Source: Synergistaceae bacterium
GTDB taxonomy: Bacteria > Synergistota > Synergistia > Synergistales > Aminobacteriaceae
Length of the DNA: 5,492 bases
Direction: 5' to 3'
Assembly: GCA_031289165.1 (NCBI GenBank)
Contig: JAITPZ010000266.1
Location: 1 to 5,492, forward strand
The notes under the pieces: generated by a model
Told to the model about the DNA's origin: nothing
The model's input: only the letters and a program-made list of their open reading frames with translations
The model's database searches: none
Part shown: positions 5,465 to 5,492 of the stretch, piece by piece
Numbering within the stretch: position 1 is the stretch's first letter
Layout of the letters: each line of letters begins with the position of its first letter
Program-made: the position numbers and the translations under genes

Positions 5465-5492
5465 TTGAGCGATGAGCGTGAATCAGTTCCCT
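5465..5492 (+). CDS. Possible start of a further gene, cut by the window edge
   Basis: GGAAGAGG (5452-5459) could be a ribosome binding site. A TTG at 5465 lies five bases after it and opens MSDERESVP to the edge. An ATG at 5472 in another frame, 12 bases after the site, opens MSVNQFP. Only seven to nine codons are visible, so neither choice nor any function can be confirmed. The stretch before it (5359-5451) is AT-richer than the rest and holds no gene I can support. Confidence 0.2.

Overview
The window is GC-rich, bacterial and mostly coding. It has no RNA gene, CRISPR array or intact mobile element that I can see. The best taxonomic guess is a member of the Synergistota or a similar anaerobic, GC-rich, amino-acid-using lineage. 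This rests on the general look of the proteins (comEA followed by comEC, a MiaB with lineage-like motif variants, a class V aminotransferase, an Rpn-type transposase remnant). No marker gene fixes the assignment, so it is a weak inference.

Left part, minus strand (1-3123), read from right to left: miaB (tRNA ms2i6A methylthiotransferase, TTG start), then a non-coding gap of about 180 bases with a compact double hairpin that looks like a dispersed palindromic repeat, then comEA (membrane-anchored DNA receptor), then comEC (DNA uptake channel). comEC runs off the left edge, so only its first 251 codons are present. comEA and comEC are 41 bases apart and probably form one DNA-uptake operon. miaB is likely a separate transcription unit.

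Centre (3124-3556): a divergent intergenic region. It carries TATAAT boxes facing both ways with a perfect dyad between them, and a third TATAAT box further right. It is followed by an open stretch whose translation resembles the C-terminal part of Rpn/PDDEXK_2 transposase-nucleases. I read that stretch as a transposase relic. It continues in frame, without a stop, into the next gene.

Right part, plus strand (3557-5175): a small secreted protein of unknown function with a clear signal peptide, then a complete class V PLP-dependent aminotransferase (alanine/serine-glyoxylate aminotransferase type) 41 bases further on. The two are probably co-transcribed.

Right edge (5176-5492): a short reading frame with a strong ribosome binding site that starts like a signal peptide and then loses it by an apparent frameshift among 17-base-spaced direct repeats, so probably a decayed secreted-protein gene. 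It is followed by AT-richer sequence and a possible start of another gene at the very end. I found no convincing undescribed multi-gene system. The most unusual points are the transposase relic joined in frame to a secreted-protein gene and the decayed gene at the right edge.
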